Origin: Rhipidocladum racemiflorum
Lineage: Eukaryota > Streptophyta > Magnoliopsida > Poales > Poaceae
Direction of reading: 5' to 3'
NCBI GenBank assembly: GCA_036346355.1
Contig: CM070592.1
Coordinates: forward strand, 37,474,193 to 37,538,192
Length of the DNA: 64,000 nt
Shown: piece after piece, positions 22,601 to 34,900 of the stretch
Layout: every line of letters begins with the position of its first letter
Numbering within the stretch: position 1 is the stretch's first letter
Made by a program: the position numbers and the translations under genes
The notes under the pieces: generated by a model
The model's input: the letters and a program-made list of their open reading frames with translations, nothing else
The model's database searches: none
Told to the model about the DNA's origin: nothing

Positions 22601-23732
22601 AGTTATAAGGTTCATTTTGTTTCTATATATCACGACCCTACATCTATAGGAAAGGATATGTCCTAAACCCACCCAAGAGTGGCTGACAAAGCGTGGATTT
22701 ATGACGAGCCTGTAGAGTCCGAATGAAATTTCGGCAGCATAACCCCGCTGTTCTCCACCTGCACGCCCGGATATGGTGCAGGGGAGAACAACAAGGTTAT
22801 GACGCTGAAATTTCATTCGTACTCCGTGGCTCATCATAAATACCGCATTTTGTCATCCACTCCGAGGCTGTCCAAAAAAGGGACAATTCCGGACCAGCAC
22901 ATCTCACATGTGACACATGTGAGACATGCCGATCCGAAACGGGTGACACATAGGTTTCGTGACACTTGAAATAAAAAAAAATCCGACGATAATCGATTAC
23001 TCAAATATATATTTATAAGCACAGAATGGATATATAAATTTTTTAAAAAATAAACATGTGACAAATCAATATATCAAATTTATCTATGTATTTAACTGTT
23101 AGATGTTGGCATCGACTTGTCATCTCAACCAACAAAAAAGATTTTCTCCTGTATAATACTTCCACAAAATGCTAATTATGTGTCCTAAGCTAAGAGTATT
23201 GTTTGATGCATTTTGTTTGGTAAAACTGTACGAGTTGAACTTATAGAATATTTTCTAAACCATTCTTTGACTATTCCACCCAACGCCATATCACAAAAAA
23301 AGATCAAGAAACTTAATTAAATATTCCCCTTATGTTGCCAAAAAGATCACTTGGTCTTAGAGTGATCTAGGTGAAGCATGTTTGGCATGATTGCTCTATT
23401 CTTTTTCCAATTAACTAAGTAAAACTAGGCACATACAATAGCTATAATAACTTTATCCACATGGCACATGGCACATACAACAGCACATGGCTCATGAACA
23501 AATACAAGGCCAAACCTTCAATTAGTTGATATTGTCTTTGCTGCAATATCAAACCTTCAATGGTTCTGGAGCTCAGTTGTCATTGTGATAAGTGACACAA
23601 TAGCCAGATTCTAAATTTCATTCCAGAAGAAAATCCACAAGCACAATGATATTATCTAGAAACAAAAGAAACAAGCACATTGATATTTTCTAGAAACAAA
23701 AGGAGCAACCGGTTGCTTTGCTTACATACCCG

Positions 23733-24115
23733 AGCGGCGGAGCCTGGCGGGTAGGGTAGCGAGGCGCCGGGCGGGCGTGGAAGGGGCAGGGTGGCGCGCA
23801 CGGTCGGGTAGGAGCGGCAGCTGCACGGTCGAGTAGGGCGAGGCGCCGGGCGGTGGCAGAGCCTGGGCAGGTAGGCGAGGCGCCGGGCGGTGGCGAGCCT
23901 GGCAGGTAGGGCCGAGGCATGTCGGGTGGCCAGTGCGGAAGGGGCAGGCGCGCGCTGGTCGGGCGCAGCGGCGCTGGTTGGGGTAGGGGCGGCCGGGGCG
24001 ACAGCGGCGCAATCAGGGTTGGGCGTGGGCGGCGCAGCGGCGTTAGGGCGCGGGAAGAGGAGGCGATTTCGGTGTCGATTGGGCGCGGGGCGAGCGAAAA
24101 GAGCGGACTTATGTC
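23733..24115. repeat. GC-rich imperfect tandem repeats inside the CACTA element
   Basis: GCGAGGCGCCGGGCGG-like words recur with AGCCTGG and GGTAGG linkers. All six frames stay open because stop codons are rare in this composition. It occupies the 5' side of the transposase orientation, where a leader or first exon would be; I see no real protein. Confidence 0.55.
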
Positions 24116-24263
24116 TGGCCAATTAACGTCGGCCAGGGCATTAGGCCGACGTTAATTAACTAATTACCGTCGGTCACCAGTTGGCCGACGTTAATTAATT
24201 AATTACCGTCGGCTTAGACTTGGGCCGACGTTAATTAATATGGCCGACGTTAATTTCGTGCTT

Positions 24264-24807
24264 CAACCCGGAGTTTTGTGACTTGTTTTAGAGAGCCCTT
24301 TTAATAATAATGCTTGCAAATCTAATATTAGTTTCAAAATTTTGACTACACCAATATTCAAAACGACAGCTACTTATGATCAAAGAGAGTGTATGGTATG
24401 CCCTCCCCTCAAGGCATTATTTTCTATCGTTTATCCCACCACGAGCCGCCTCAATTCTCGCAAATCTTCATGCCTCCCTTCCCACTATGCCTCCCCATCC
24501 ACCCTCTATTCACATCACCGGCTAAATCTGGCATATGGCAACCATTATGACCAGATGCGGCATGGTAGTCACAGGTGCTATGACTATGGCCAAATCTGAG
24601 CTCTCATGGGTATATCTCATGCTATTACTGAATCTGACACATAAATATGATGGTGGCGGTCGCTATGGTTATAGACAGATACGAGCTCTGATGGCCAGAT
24701 CTCATACTCTAGCTGGATCCTGTGCTGTCGTCTTCGCTTGGTTTTCACCGTGTCCATGTCATGTGCTTACGCTCCTACCTGCTAGGCCTACAAAACGTCT
24801 CGTGCAG
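24264..24807. other. Nothing recognised
   Basis: Mixed-composition sequence between the CACTA element and the solo LTR. There are short open frames only. Confidence 0.4.
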
Positions 24808-24812
24808 GGATG

Positions 24813-25484
24813 TGTTTGCACCAAAATTCGGCGCACGTGGGAAAAGTCAACCCAATTAAAAAATGGAAAGTATGGTGAAGAGATACACCGTAACCAATAA
24901 AGGTTCAGTTGCCAAAACGGAAAAGAGATCGGATCAAGGCCGATGTGAATTCGGTTGCCGTATCCATGCGGGACTCGGATCGGCTGAAACATATAAAAGG
25001 GCGAACCAGAAGACGGGGAGGGAATCAACAAACCAATGAACATACAATCCAATTTCCGCTTTCTTGTTTGTTTTAGTTTTTGTAGCAATCTTTCCTCTGT
25101 AAGTCATCGAGATCAATAAAAGTTGCGTATCATCGATTTGTTGCTCTCGTCGACTTGTTTTTCAGGTTCGATCTACTTTGCTTGTTGCGCATCACCTTTC
25201 AAAGTCGGTCCACCTTTACCTCGGATTAGTCCTAATCGGCTAGTCTAGTTATCCATTTATCGGTTCGTAGTCGATCGTTGTTAAGCCTATAATTTTTGTT
25301 ATCAGCTGGTTGTGTTCACAACCGCATTACCTTGTCAATTTCAGGTCAAATTGACTAGCACATTTTTAAATTCGGCGTTTGTCTTGTGTGTTTGAAGCAG
25401 AAAACCCAACTTTAAGTTTTTTGCACAAACATATTTTTAAATTGGGTCGACTTTTCCCACATACGCCGAATTTTGGTGCAAACA
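24813..25484. mobile_element. Solo LTR (or LTR-like element) with long inverted ends
   Basis: It starts TGTTTGCACCAAAATTCGGC and ends with the exact inverse; similarity continues to about 50 bases with few mismatches. It is bordered by GGATG on both sides (24808-24812 and 25485-25489), a perfect 5-bp duplication. TG…CA ends, 5-bp duplication, a TATA-like ATATAAAAGGG near 24991 and an AATAAA near 25115 argue for a plus-oriented solo LTR. A 50-bp inverted end is unusual for an LTR, so an unclassified TIR element is possible. It lies about 245 bp upstream of the KTF1 start codon. Confidence 0.7.
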
Positions 25485-25489
25485 GGATG

Positions 25490-25728
25490 CCTTTCGTTTC
25501 ATCACCATATATGTTGTCACTTAGGCCGGCCCTCTCTTAAAATTACAGGTCCATAGTTGGTTGTGGAGCGGTAATTTTTTTTCACCCTTTCGAGACGATG
25601 CCACGATGGCAGTGGTTACGGGAGCATTTTTTTTATTAGAGGATGGATGTGGCTCTTAAAATTACAAGTCCATAGTTCTCCACTCTCCTCCCTACTGAAC
25701 TACCCGCCCGCCCGCTCCGTTCACCCCC
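25490..25728 (+). promoter_or_regulatory. Proximal promoter and 5' leader of KTF1-like gene
   Basis: A 25-base repeat (CTCTTAAAATTACA(G/A)GTCC…) occurs at 25533 and 25653. A pyrimidine-rich leader with CCCGCCCGCCCG leads to the start context CCCCCATGGCG. I do not see a convincing TATA box. The solo LTR just upstream may supply or disturb regulatory sequence. Confidence 0.45.
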
Positions 25729-25957
25729 ATGGCGGTGAAGGGGAAGGGCAAGCACCTGGCCTCCGACCCTCCACGCGCCTCCGGCTCCGGCTCCGGCAAG
25801 CGGCAGAGGGGCACCGGCGACGCGGGGCCATCGTCCTCCTCCGCTGCCACGAAGCGCCGCCGTCGCTCAGGCGTGCTCCAGTTCTTCGACGACGACGCCT
25901 GCGTGGCCGACGAGTACGACGAGGTGGAGCCAAAGTCCGAGGACGACCTCGACGACG
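25729..25957 (+). CDS. KTF1: KTF1 exon 1: basic/acidic N-terminus
   Basis: It encodes 76 codons starting M-A-V-K-G-K-G-K, with a KRRRR nuclear-localisation-like run followed by F-F-D-D-D-A and an acidic stretch, as in SPT5 family N-termini. The donor G|GTACGG leaves phase 1. Joining to 36058 gives D-D-G-F-F-A-E-E. A plus-strand open frame beginning at 25647 covers the same bases in another frame and is a shadow. Confidence 0.85.
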
Positions 25958-28900
25958 GTACGGATCGCTTCGATTCCCTGTCTCCCCCGTTGGGTGGCCT
26001 CGCTCTCGGATCGGTTGGTTTGTGTGGTTGGGGTTTGGGTTCTCAGCAATGTGGCCCGTTTGGGTCTCTTATTTGGGCATTTTTTTACGCTGTTGTCTTG
26101 GTTGGATTCGTGTTGCTTGGGGATTTTTTTCATTTTTGTGTTACGATGCAGATAGAAGTGTTAGGATGAGGAATGTTGTAACCACGACGAACTCCTGCTA
26201 GAACGCACGCGAACACACTGCCCACGGTTGCGGCGACACACGCCTTCTTTATTTTCTCTTGGCTCGATTGGGGGGCACTACTAAACGCAGCACTTACATG
26301 GCTATAAATAGCCTAGCTTACATGCACAGAGTGGCAACAGCCTGCCCGAGTCGTACGCGCACGATCTGCACTCAGCCACTCACTCGTGCGAGATGTACGT
26401 GATGCGCGATAGCCGGACCTCCGAGCTGACAGCACGCATGCAGCGACGTGATCCACTAAGGGCCTGTTTGGATCCATGCAGCTAATAGTTAGCTGCTAAA
26501 AATTAGTTGGAGTGGATCCAAACACCCCCAGCTAATAGATCAGTCTATTAGCTGGACACCCAGCTAATGGTTATCTCATTAGCTAGCCAAACCCAGCTAA
26601 TAGCAGCTAATAGGTGGCATTTAACCAAAATACCCTTCACGTCTATCACCAATAGCATTTAATAGCATGGGTATTCTGGACAATAGCATCTATTAGCCAC
26701 ATGTTAGCTGGTGGATCCAAACACCCTCCAACTAATAGTTAGATAACTAATAGTTAGCTAGCTAATATTAGCTAGGAACTATTAGCTAGCTAACTATTAG
26801 CTGCTAATGGATCCAAACAGGCCCTAAGTGTGCATGAAAACTGAATCCACTAATCCCTGATGACTCGCACTAAAGGCTGACTAAACTAACTAGCTCACAG
26901 CCTCACACTAGCATGCAACGACTAGATAATTTCCTCCACGAGAACATACCTCGTTTCGGTCATGCAAACTCTAAAACGCTTACAAATCAAGATTAGTGCT
27001 AACAAGGAACTAACCAACCAGTAGCTTGAATTGCTACATTTTAGGCTTTCTTCGAATGAAAATATAGTTCACATGTTGCTTGGGGATTTTTTTTCATTTT
27101 TGTGTTACGATGCAGATTGCTTGCTTCTACACGGCATTGAGTCAGTGATCATTGCATCAGGGATAAAGCCTGTCGTGTGCTGGGAAACTGATGATTTGCA
27201 TGATAGTTTGAATTTGACATGAACTTGTAGGCTGCAGTGGGAATATTGGGCCTTGTGTTTTTCTTTTCGAGAGCTTTTCGATATATTATTTGCACTGGTT
27301 GTAAAGTTAGATATAATCATTTAGCTTGCAGCACTTCAGCCATAGTGGGTCCTGATCGATTTGTTCTATGAAGTTTTATGGGATTTACCAAGTGAAACAT
27401 AGTTAGTCAATCATTGGGACTTTTTTTTTTTACAATGATCAAATACATTTAGGGGTACACATCAACATTCAGAACATTTGTTAACTTTTTACCAGGACAT
27501 GTATCGGGCAAAAATAATTTATTCCTGTATGTGATTTTGTCATTATGTTACGGTAACATAAAAGTTTTTTTAATAATAAGGATTAAATAAACAATGAATA
27601 TATAATGTCCACAATTAGTTTCATCTGCTGGCTTTTCTGGTGTAGGCAAAATAATTTATTCCTGTATGTGATCTTGTCATTATTTTACTGTAACAGAAAA
27701 GTTTTTTTTTTATAATAAGGATTAAATAAACAATGAATATATTGTGTGCAGAATTTTTTAGATCAAAAGGATGTCATGTAGATGACATCCCAGTTTCATT
27801 TACTTGAAACTGAGACAACCAAAGTACAAATCAGATTTACACAAATCCGATTCAGTTAAAACTCTAAAGCACCTCAATCATAGAGGACACAAAAAAACGT
27901 AAACAAGGAGACTTAAAGTCAAAGTTCAGACCAGATTAAAGCTAAGAAACTCATTCCTTTTCCCAGAAATAGCATACTCCTTCCATGGTAGCTCAGAGTC
28001 TCCCAAGCTTGAGTCAGGTGCTGTCAAGAGGTAGCAGACAAACTCAAAACCGTCTCAAAGTTGTCAGACCGAAGAACCCACAAACTCAATCATTCTGTGC
28101 ATGATCTCCATCCTTTTGAAGCCGAGCTAGATCTTTAAAGAAGGAAATCATCCCATCCGGAATTGGAGCAACATCACAATCATTCACCATGCAACATTTG
28201 TCTGTTAACTCCTTCACAGCTTCAGCATTAATGGGGATTTCAGTTTGGAAACCAGGACCTCGCAGAATATATTCATTTTGACCAGCCTCTCCTCCTTGAA
28301 CAATTGGCTCCAATCTTTTAAAGAAACAAGCATCAACCTCCAAATTGTTTTCATATTTGTCCAAGTCTGAAAACGAAAGATCATGTTATTTCTACATTTC
28401 CAAATACTCCATAGAGCAGCAATACAAACCGTGTTCAAAACAGCATTCTTTTTATTACTAATCCAAAACCTAGCCACAGATTCGAAATTGTGACCAATAT
28501 TGATAGGGATGGCAGAAATACCCATGGGTCCGGGTACCCGTGGGTACCCGACCCGATGGGTCCAGGTCTGGGTCCAAATCTGGACCCATGGGTATTTATA
28601 GTCGGGTCCGGGTCCGGGTCCGGGTCTGGGTCCGGGTCCGAATATGGACCCGTGGGTATAATAGACCCAGACCCGAAACATGAAAGTGTCCAATGTTGAA
28701 AACCATTATCCCTTACCCTTATCCCAAAATCCAATCCTCATTCCTCAGGCCCGGTCGCATTCCTCAAAGGCTCAGGTCCTCATTCCTCAAACTAGAAACC
28801 CTAGCCGCCGACCCGATCCGGACTCTCCCTAGCGGCGACCGGCGAGGCGCCACCCCGACCCGATCTGGATTTCCCCCGTCCGGCCGTCACCACCCTCGGA

Positions 28901-31900
28901 CTCTCCCCGTCGTCCTCGACCCCGATCGGCCGATCCGCGCACTCTCCCGGGCGACTGCGTCCCCGACGACGCCCCGCACCCCCACCGGCCGAGCGCGACC
29001 CCGACGGCGCCCCCACCGGCCGACCGCGACCCTGACGGTCGAGCGCGACCTCGACGGCGCTCCCACCGGCCGAGCGCGGCCTCGCGCCCCAATCGGCCGA
29101 GCGCGACCCCGACGGCGCCCCCACCGGCCGACCGCGACCCTGACGGTCGAGCGCGACCTCGACGGCGCTCCCACCGGCCGAGCGCGGCCTCGCGCCCCAA
29201 TCGGCCGAGCGCGACCCCGACGGCGCCCCCACCGGCCGACCGCGACCCTGACGGTCGAGCGCGACCTCGACGGTGCTCCCACCGCCGAGCGCGGCCCCGC
29301 GCCCCCATTGGCCGACCGCAACCCCGACGACGCCCCGCGCCCCCACCGGCGAGGTACAACCTAAGATTTGAGATGATTGATGATTTTGCTATTTTGTGCT
29401 AGTCTTGGTGCGATTTCAGATCTGATATCACTGACATTACAAGTTGATTTCAGATCTGTAGTCAGTAGTCAGGTCTCAAAACCGCACAACGCGTGGGAGT
29501 GTCGGTCAGCTTGTGTAGATGAGTTTCAGACTTTCAGTCATTTGCTATGTATCAGTATGTAGAACTCCCGTGATAAAAGATGAAGGGCATAATTAATATT
29601 ATTTTGTTTTAGATTCTACATTTCTTTATGGAGAAAAGCCGGAATTTGTATGATCTGGAGATGAGAAGTATCGCATTAGTTCTTTTGTATCATGTACAAA
29701 TTGTTTTAATAAGCCCATATTCTTAATCTTTGTGAATTAAATTGTTTCATGCTGTTTGGAGAAGATAATGCTGCAATGCTGCTCCCTGTCCAGACCATTA
29801 AGCTTTGATTACTTATGACTAGCACCTTAATCAACATCTTAAATGTCACATGTCCAGTAACTGAGAAGCATGTATATGAGTTAGCAAATTCAGTTCGTTG
29901 GTAAGACACGAATTTTGCAACTCTTGGAAATTTATGATGCGATCTTCTAACAGAAAAATAGAAGGTTGAAGGCTTAGCAACATAATTTTTACTTGATGAT
30001 TGTTTAAAGCAGATTTTGTGTCTATTTCGGGTCTCGGGTACCCGATCGGGTCCGGGTATCCGTCGGGTCCGGGTCCGGGTCCGAGATTGGACCCGTGACT
30101 GACTTCGGGTCCGGGTCCAGGTCCAGATTTCGGGTCTCGGGTCCGGGTCCACGGAGGTTGGACCCGGAGATACCCGGACCCGTTGCCATCCCTAAATATT
30201 GATATCAAAGAACTCTCTTATCATATCCCAAATATTTCTAGCAACCACACAATTAAAGAACAGATGGACAATAGATTCATTTTCCATACAAAAACTGCAA
30301 GTAACACCTTTGTCAATCCCCCTTTTCTGAAGATTATCTCTAGTCATAATTTTATTATGAGAAAGCAACCAAAGAAAAAATTGAATTTTGGGAGGAACAA
30401 TAAGGCCCCAAACAGCCGGAATAAACACAGGAACTACCCCTCTAAAATTGATAATCGCATATAAGGATTTGACCGAGTAAGTCCCTCTACTTTCGTATTG
30501 CCAAATCAGAGAATCATCTTCATCCATAAATCTTATGCTCTTCAACACCTCTAACAGTTCAAGCCACCTTATCATCATATTTTCAGTGAACGTTCTTCTA
30601 AAGGTACATTTACAATTATTTCCATCCCAAATATCAGCAATAACAAAACCTTTCTCATTGACTAAGCTATAAAGGTCCCAAAATTGAATAGCCAGGCAAG
30701 ACGAACCAAACCAAACATCTTCCCAGAGTCTAATATTTCTCCCATTACCAACACTCCATCTATAACCGAATTTAGAAGCTTGCATAGCCCACACAACCCC
30801 CTTCCAAAAGATAGAACCCTGTTCATGGTCAATAGCAAAAATATTGGGATTGTCAACACTATACTTGAAATTTACCAAGTCTTTCCAGATTTTTGTCTCC
30901 TTACTGTAAAATCTTTTGGTCCAAGAAGCTAAAAGACACAAATTAAGATCCCTAAGGTTGGGAAGGCCAAGGCCACCATAATTCTTATCCATACAAACTA
31001 GTTGCCAATTAGCTAGGTGGAGTTTATTATGACCTTCAAAATTATTCCACAAACATTTGGCCATATGAGAATTAATAAGATCAAGAGCCCAATTAGGAAA
31101 TTTAAAAAAGGATAGCAAATAAATTGGGATACTCGCTAAACAAGACTTAATGAGGATCAACCGACCGCTGTACGACAATAATTTTCCCCTCCAACCTGCA
31201 ATTCTTTTCACCATTTTGTCAACAATTGGTTGGAAGTCCTCCCTCTTAATCCTATCATAGTGCAGGGGAATACCAAGGTATTTAATGGGGAAAGACCCTG
31301 TTTTACAGCTAAGAATGTTTGCAAATCTTTTTGTTTCATTAATATCACAGCCCATCGAAATCAGTTCACTTTTATGGAAATTAATCCTCATACCAGACAT
31401 TTGTTCAAAACAAGTCAAGAACCATTTTAAATTCAGAACAACTCGCTCATCATTCTTAATAAACAAAAGAGTGTCATCTGCATATTGCAAACTAGTAATC
31501 CCTCCAGGACAAAAATCTTCACATAATCCCGAAATCATCCCCTCCTTAGTAGCTTTATAAAGGATTCTAGTAAATACATCAGCAACTAAATTAAAGAGGA
31601 TTGGTGATAACGGATCACCCTGTCTCAAACCTTTACCAGTACGAAAAAAATTACTTTCAACATTATTAATTTTGACTCCCACAGAGCCATTCCTCAAAAC
31701 AGAAGAGATCCAATTTCGCCATTTGTCTCCAAAACCTCTCTTAGTCAGAATATCTAAAAGGAAACTCCAATTCACTCTATCATAAGCTTTTTCATAATCC
31801 AGTTTCAAAACTAAACCTTTATTTTTCTCAAGATGAATCTTGTGGATTATTTCATGCGCAGTCACCACACTTTCTAAAATATACCTATTTTTGATAAAAG

Positions 31901-34900
31901 CGGTCTGATTCTGAAGAATAATTCTGTTGCAAATAGGGCCTATTCTATTAGTCAACACTTTGGTGATGATTTTATAGCTACAATTTAAAAGACTAATGGG
32001 TCTAAACTTTTTCATATTATTAGCATTATTCTCTTTAGGAACCAGAGAGATCCTAGCAAAGTTCAGTCTAAACAAGTCCAATTCTCCTCTTTCTAAATCT
32101 TTAAAGAGGTCTAACAAATCTTCTTTGATAATATTCCAGAAATTCTGATAGAACATAAAGGATAAACCATCTGGACCGGGGGCTCCATCAGAGTAGGAAT
32201 CAAAAACCGCTTTTCTAACCTCTTCCTCAGAAAAAGAGGCTTCAAGCAACATATTTTCATTATCAGAAATCATATCATCATCTTTAAAGAAATTCTCATT
32301 CAAATTGATATTGGGTTTATCTTCAAAACCAAATAAATTCTTATAGTAGTCACAGGCAATTTCTAGCATACTATTCGTGTCTTGAACAAAACCATCAGGA
32401 CCTTCAAGAGTAGAGATAAAAGTTTTCCTTCTTCTTTGATTAGCCACCGCATGGAAATACTTAGTGTTTCTATCTCCTTCTTTGATTTCTCTTTCTCTAG
32501 CCCTCTGTCTAGCCTTTGTTTCTTCCATACACCAAATTTTCTCAATCTCATTCTTAATATCTAACAGTCTATTATTGTCTTCTAATGAAAGAGATTTCGA
32601 ATCCGAAAGAATATCTAGATTATCAAATTCCTCTAACAGCGCTCTCTTTCTCTTTTTAATCTCAGCGCCAATATTGCGACTCCAGCCTTTAGTAATTTTC
32701 CTAACATTCCTAACTTTGATTTGCCATTTATCTATAGCATTTGATTTCCCTACAGGAATATTCCAGGCTTTAATAATAACATCATTAAAATCCTCTTGGA
32801 GTAACCACCACTTCTCGAATTTATATGTATTACCAGAACGAGGAAAATCTTTACCAGAATCCCAAAGGATGGGAGTATGGTCACTACCTATTCTAGGGAG
32901 AGAGGAGACCATAGCCATAGGAAATCTCTCCTCAAAAGATGTGCTACAAAAGACTCGGTCAATAACCGACATTATAGGGTTACTCTGGTTATTAGACCAA
33001 GTGAAATGTCTACCTGCTAAGTGCATCTCCATAAGACCCCACATATCAATCCAATCATTAAACTTATCACACCACTTGTGATCAACTTTGTTGTTGCTTT
33101 TATCAGATTGTGATCTAATCAAATTAAAATCCCCCCCAAATAAAATGGGGGTACTTTCCTTATTAATCATAATCTCATGGAGCTCAGATATAAAAGCCTG
33201 TTTGCCCTCTTCATACGGGGCCCCATACACTGTCACTAATTTCCACACAAAATCATTTTCTTTGATTTTTATCATACATTGCACGGAGAAGTTCTTAATC
33301 TCAATATGTAAAATTTCTAGAATGTCAGAATTCAAACCAACCAAAATACCACCCGCAGTGGCTTTGGAAGGCATCCAGTGCCAATCAAAACACTTTGAAC
33401 CACTAACAGTATTAAGGAAAGAAGAACTAAAACTATCTCTCTTAGTTTCTTGCAAACCAATAAAGTCTAATCTATGATTCTCAATAATATCTTTAATGCA
33501 CTGAGTTTTTCCAGTTTGTCCTAGACCTCTAACGTTCCAAAAAACACCTCTCATTTCTTTTTATTTTTCATAGGGTGCTTGCCCCGTCTAAATTTACTAA
33601 CCATGGTCCATTCTTTAACATCATCAGTATCTACATTATTCTCCTTCAGAGAAATAATGGGGGAATGTATTTGAGGTTCATTCTCAGACTGATCATTTTC
33701 TTTACTTTCTATCTCAGTATCTCTATTATTTGAACAGTCTCCAACAGGGATTTCATCAGCAAATTTTTTAACTCTTTTAGTATCCATTTCTCTACATATC
33801 AAAATATTCTCAACTTTTTCAGTTTTAGAATTTCCCATCGTTATATCTACTTTCTCAGATAAACTATTCAACTCTTCAATTGACAAAGAATCAAAAGAAC
33901 TTTTATATATCATACCTTTTGATTTTGAAGTAACTTCTAAATTCTTTTGGCGTTGAAGTTCTTGAGCTTTCTCTAGAACAGATTTACCTTGATCATCAAT
34001 TCTTTTGCTTTTTCTCTTACAAAGTATCGGTCCCCATTGTTTCTGTCTCTTAGGAGTTAAACTTTCATTCATAGCAATGCATCTGTCATCACTGTATTCC
34101 CTTCCACTCATTTCAGCTGCCAACTTATTTTCAATCACAAATCCCTTTCCAGTCTGATCAAAAACCATTTGGCATTCAGGTGAATTTTCTACTTCACGTT
34201 TGTTTTCTACTGCATCTCTTGGAGCTTTTTGAGAAATACTCCCTTCCATTTCAAACATATTCATCTTAACTTTTTCATGAGAAGTATCCAAATCTGTTGG
34301 GATTTCCTGAATTTCTAAATCTTCATCACACACATATCCCAAATCCTCCTCAGAACCAATCATCTCCAAGTCTTTAAGAATTCTATAACAATTTTCATTT
34401 CTATCCAACTCCTCTTCATAAATCTTGCCCGCATTTTCTTTGAATAACTCCAACCAAGATTTATCCTTACCACCCAAGCTATTTTCCTTCTTCAAGTTAC
34501 AGCCCGATTCATCCAAAATACCCCATTGTACTTTTTTCCTTTATCATCAGTAGTTTTAGCACTGTTATCTAATTGAGATTTTCCAGAAGACCCTCCCTGG
34601 AATGAAGAAACATTCCCAACACCACTATTCTCCATATCCATTATATCCCTCTTATCATCAGATTTTTTTTTTCCATTTTCATCCAAGTCATCAAAATCAT
34701 CATCGTCGTTTTCATCCTTATCTCCTGAATACACAACATCATCTTTCTCAACAAAAATTTTTATCAAGAAAAGAATCTTCTCAGCACCCATAACCCTTTG
34801 CTGCGGTATTTTTGAAGGATCCCTACATGCAATCTGCATTCTCACCACTTCATAAAAACTTTTAAACATCCCTGTCCAATCCACATTTAGCAGAATTCCA

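Larger units (their letters stand above)
21963..24260 (-). mobile_element. CACTA (En/Spm) transposon, defective
   Basis: The left end is CACTACAGGAATCCCGAAAA followed by several subterminal copies of TTAACGTCGGC in both orientations. The right end has the same subterminal motif repeated five times and closes …TTAATTTCGTG. Both ends are bordered by CTT (21960-21962 and 24261-24263), the 3-bp duplication expected for CACTA elements. The right terminal repeat lacks about 11 bases relative to the left one. Minus-strand transposase N-terminal fragments remain, but most of the transposase is gone. Confidence 0.8.
28214..33554 (-). pseudogene. LINE ORF2 (endonuclease/reverse transcriptase), split by hAT insertion
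   Basis: The main block (33554 down to 30203) has an APE-type endonuclease (N-V-R-G-L-G, Q-E-T-K, G-G-D-F-N, S-D-H-T-P) at about residues 1-230. It also has a reverse transcriptase at about 480-760 with R-P-I-S-L-L-N, G-L-R-Q-G-D-P-L-S-P and Y-A-D-D, and a C-terminal C-x2-C…H…C zinc motif (C-S-F-C…V-H-L-F-F-N-C). The hAT element at 28504-30194 interrupts it after …F-F-D-I-N-I. The frame resumes at 28503 with …G-H-N-F-E-S-V-A-R-F-W and stops at 28214. Without the insertion the frame would be continuous for about 1,215 codons. ORF2 starts with an ATGA overlap to ORF1. Confidence 0.92.

Noticed and set aside
28801..29359. Three overlapping minus-strand open frames of 140-180 codons
   Set aside because: They mirror the 108-bp GC minisatellite; all frames are open, so this is not evidence of a gene.
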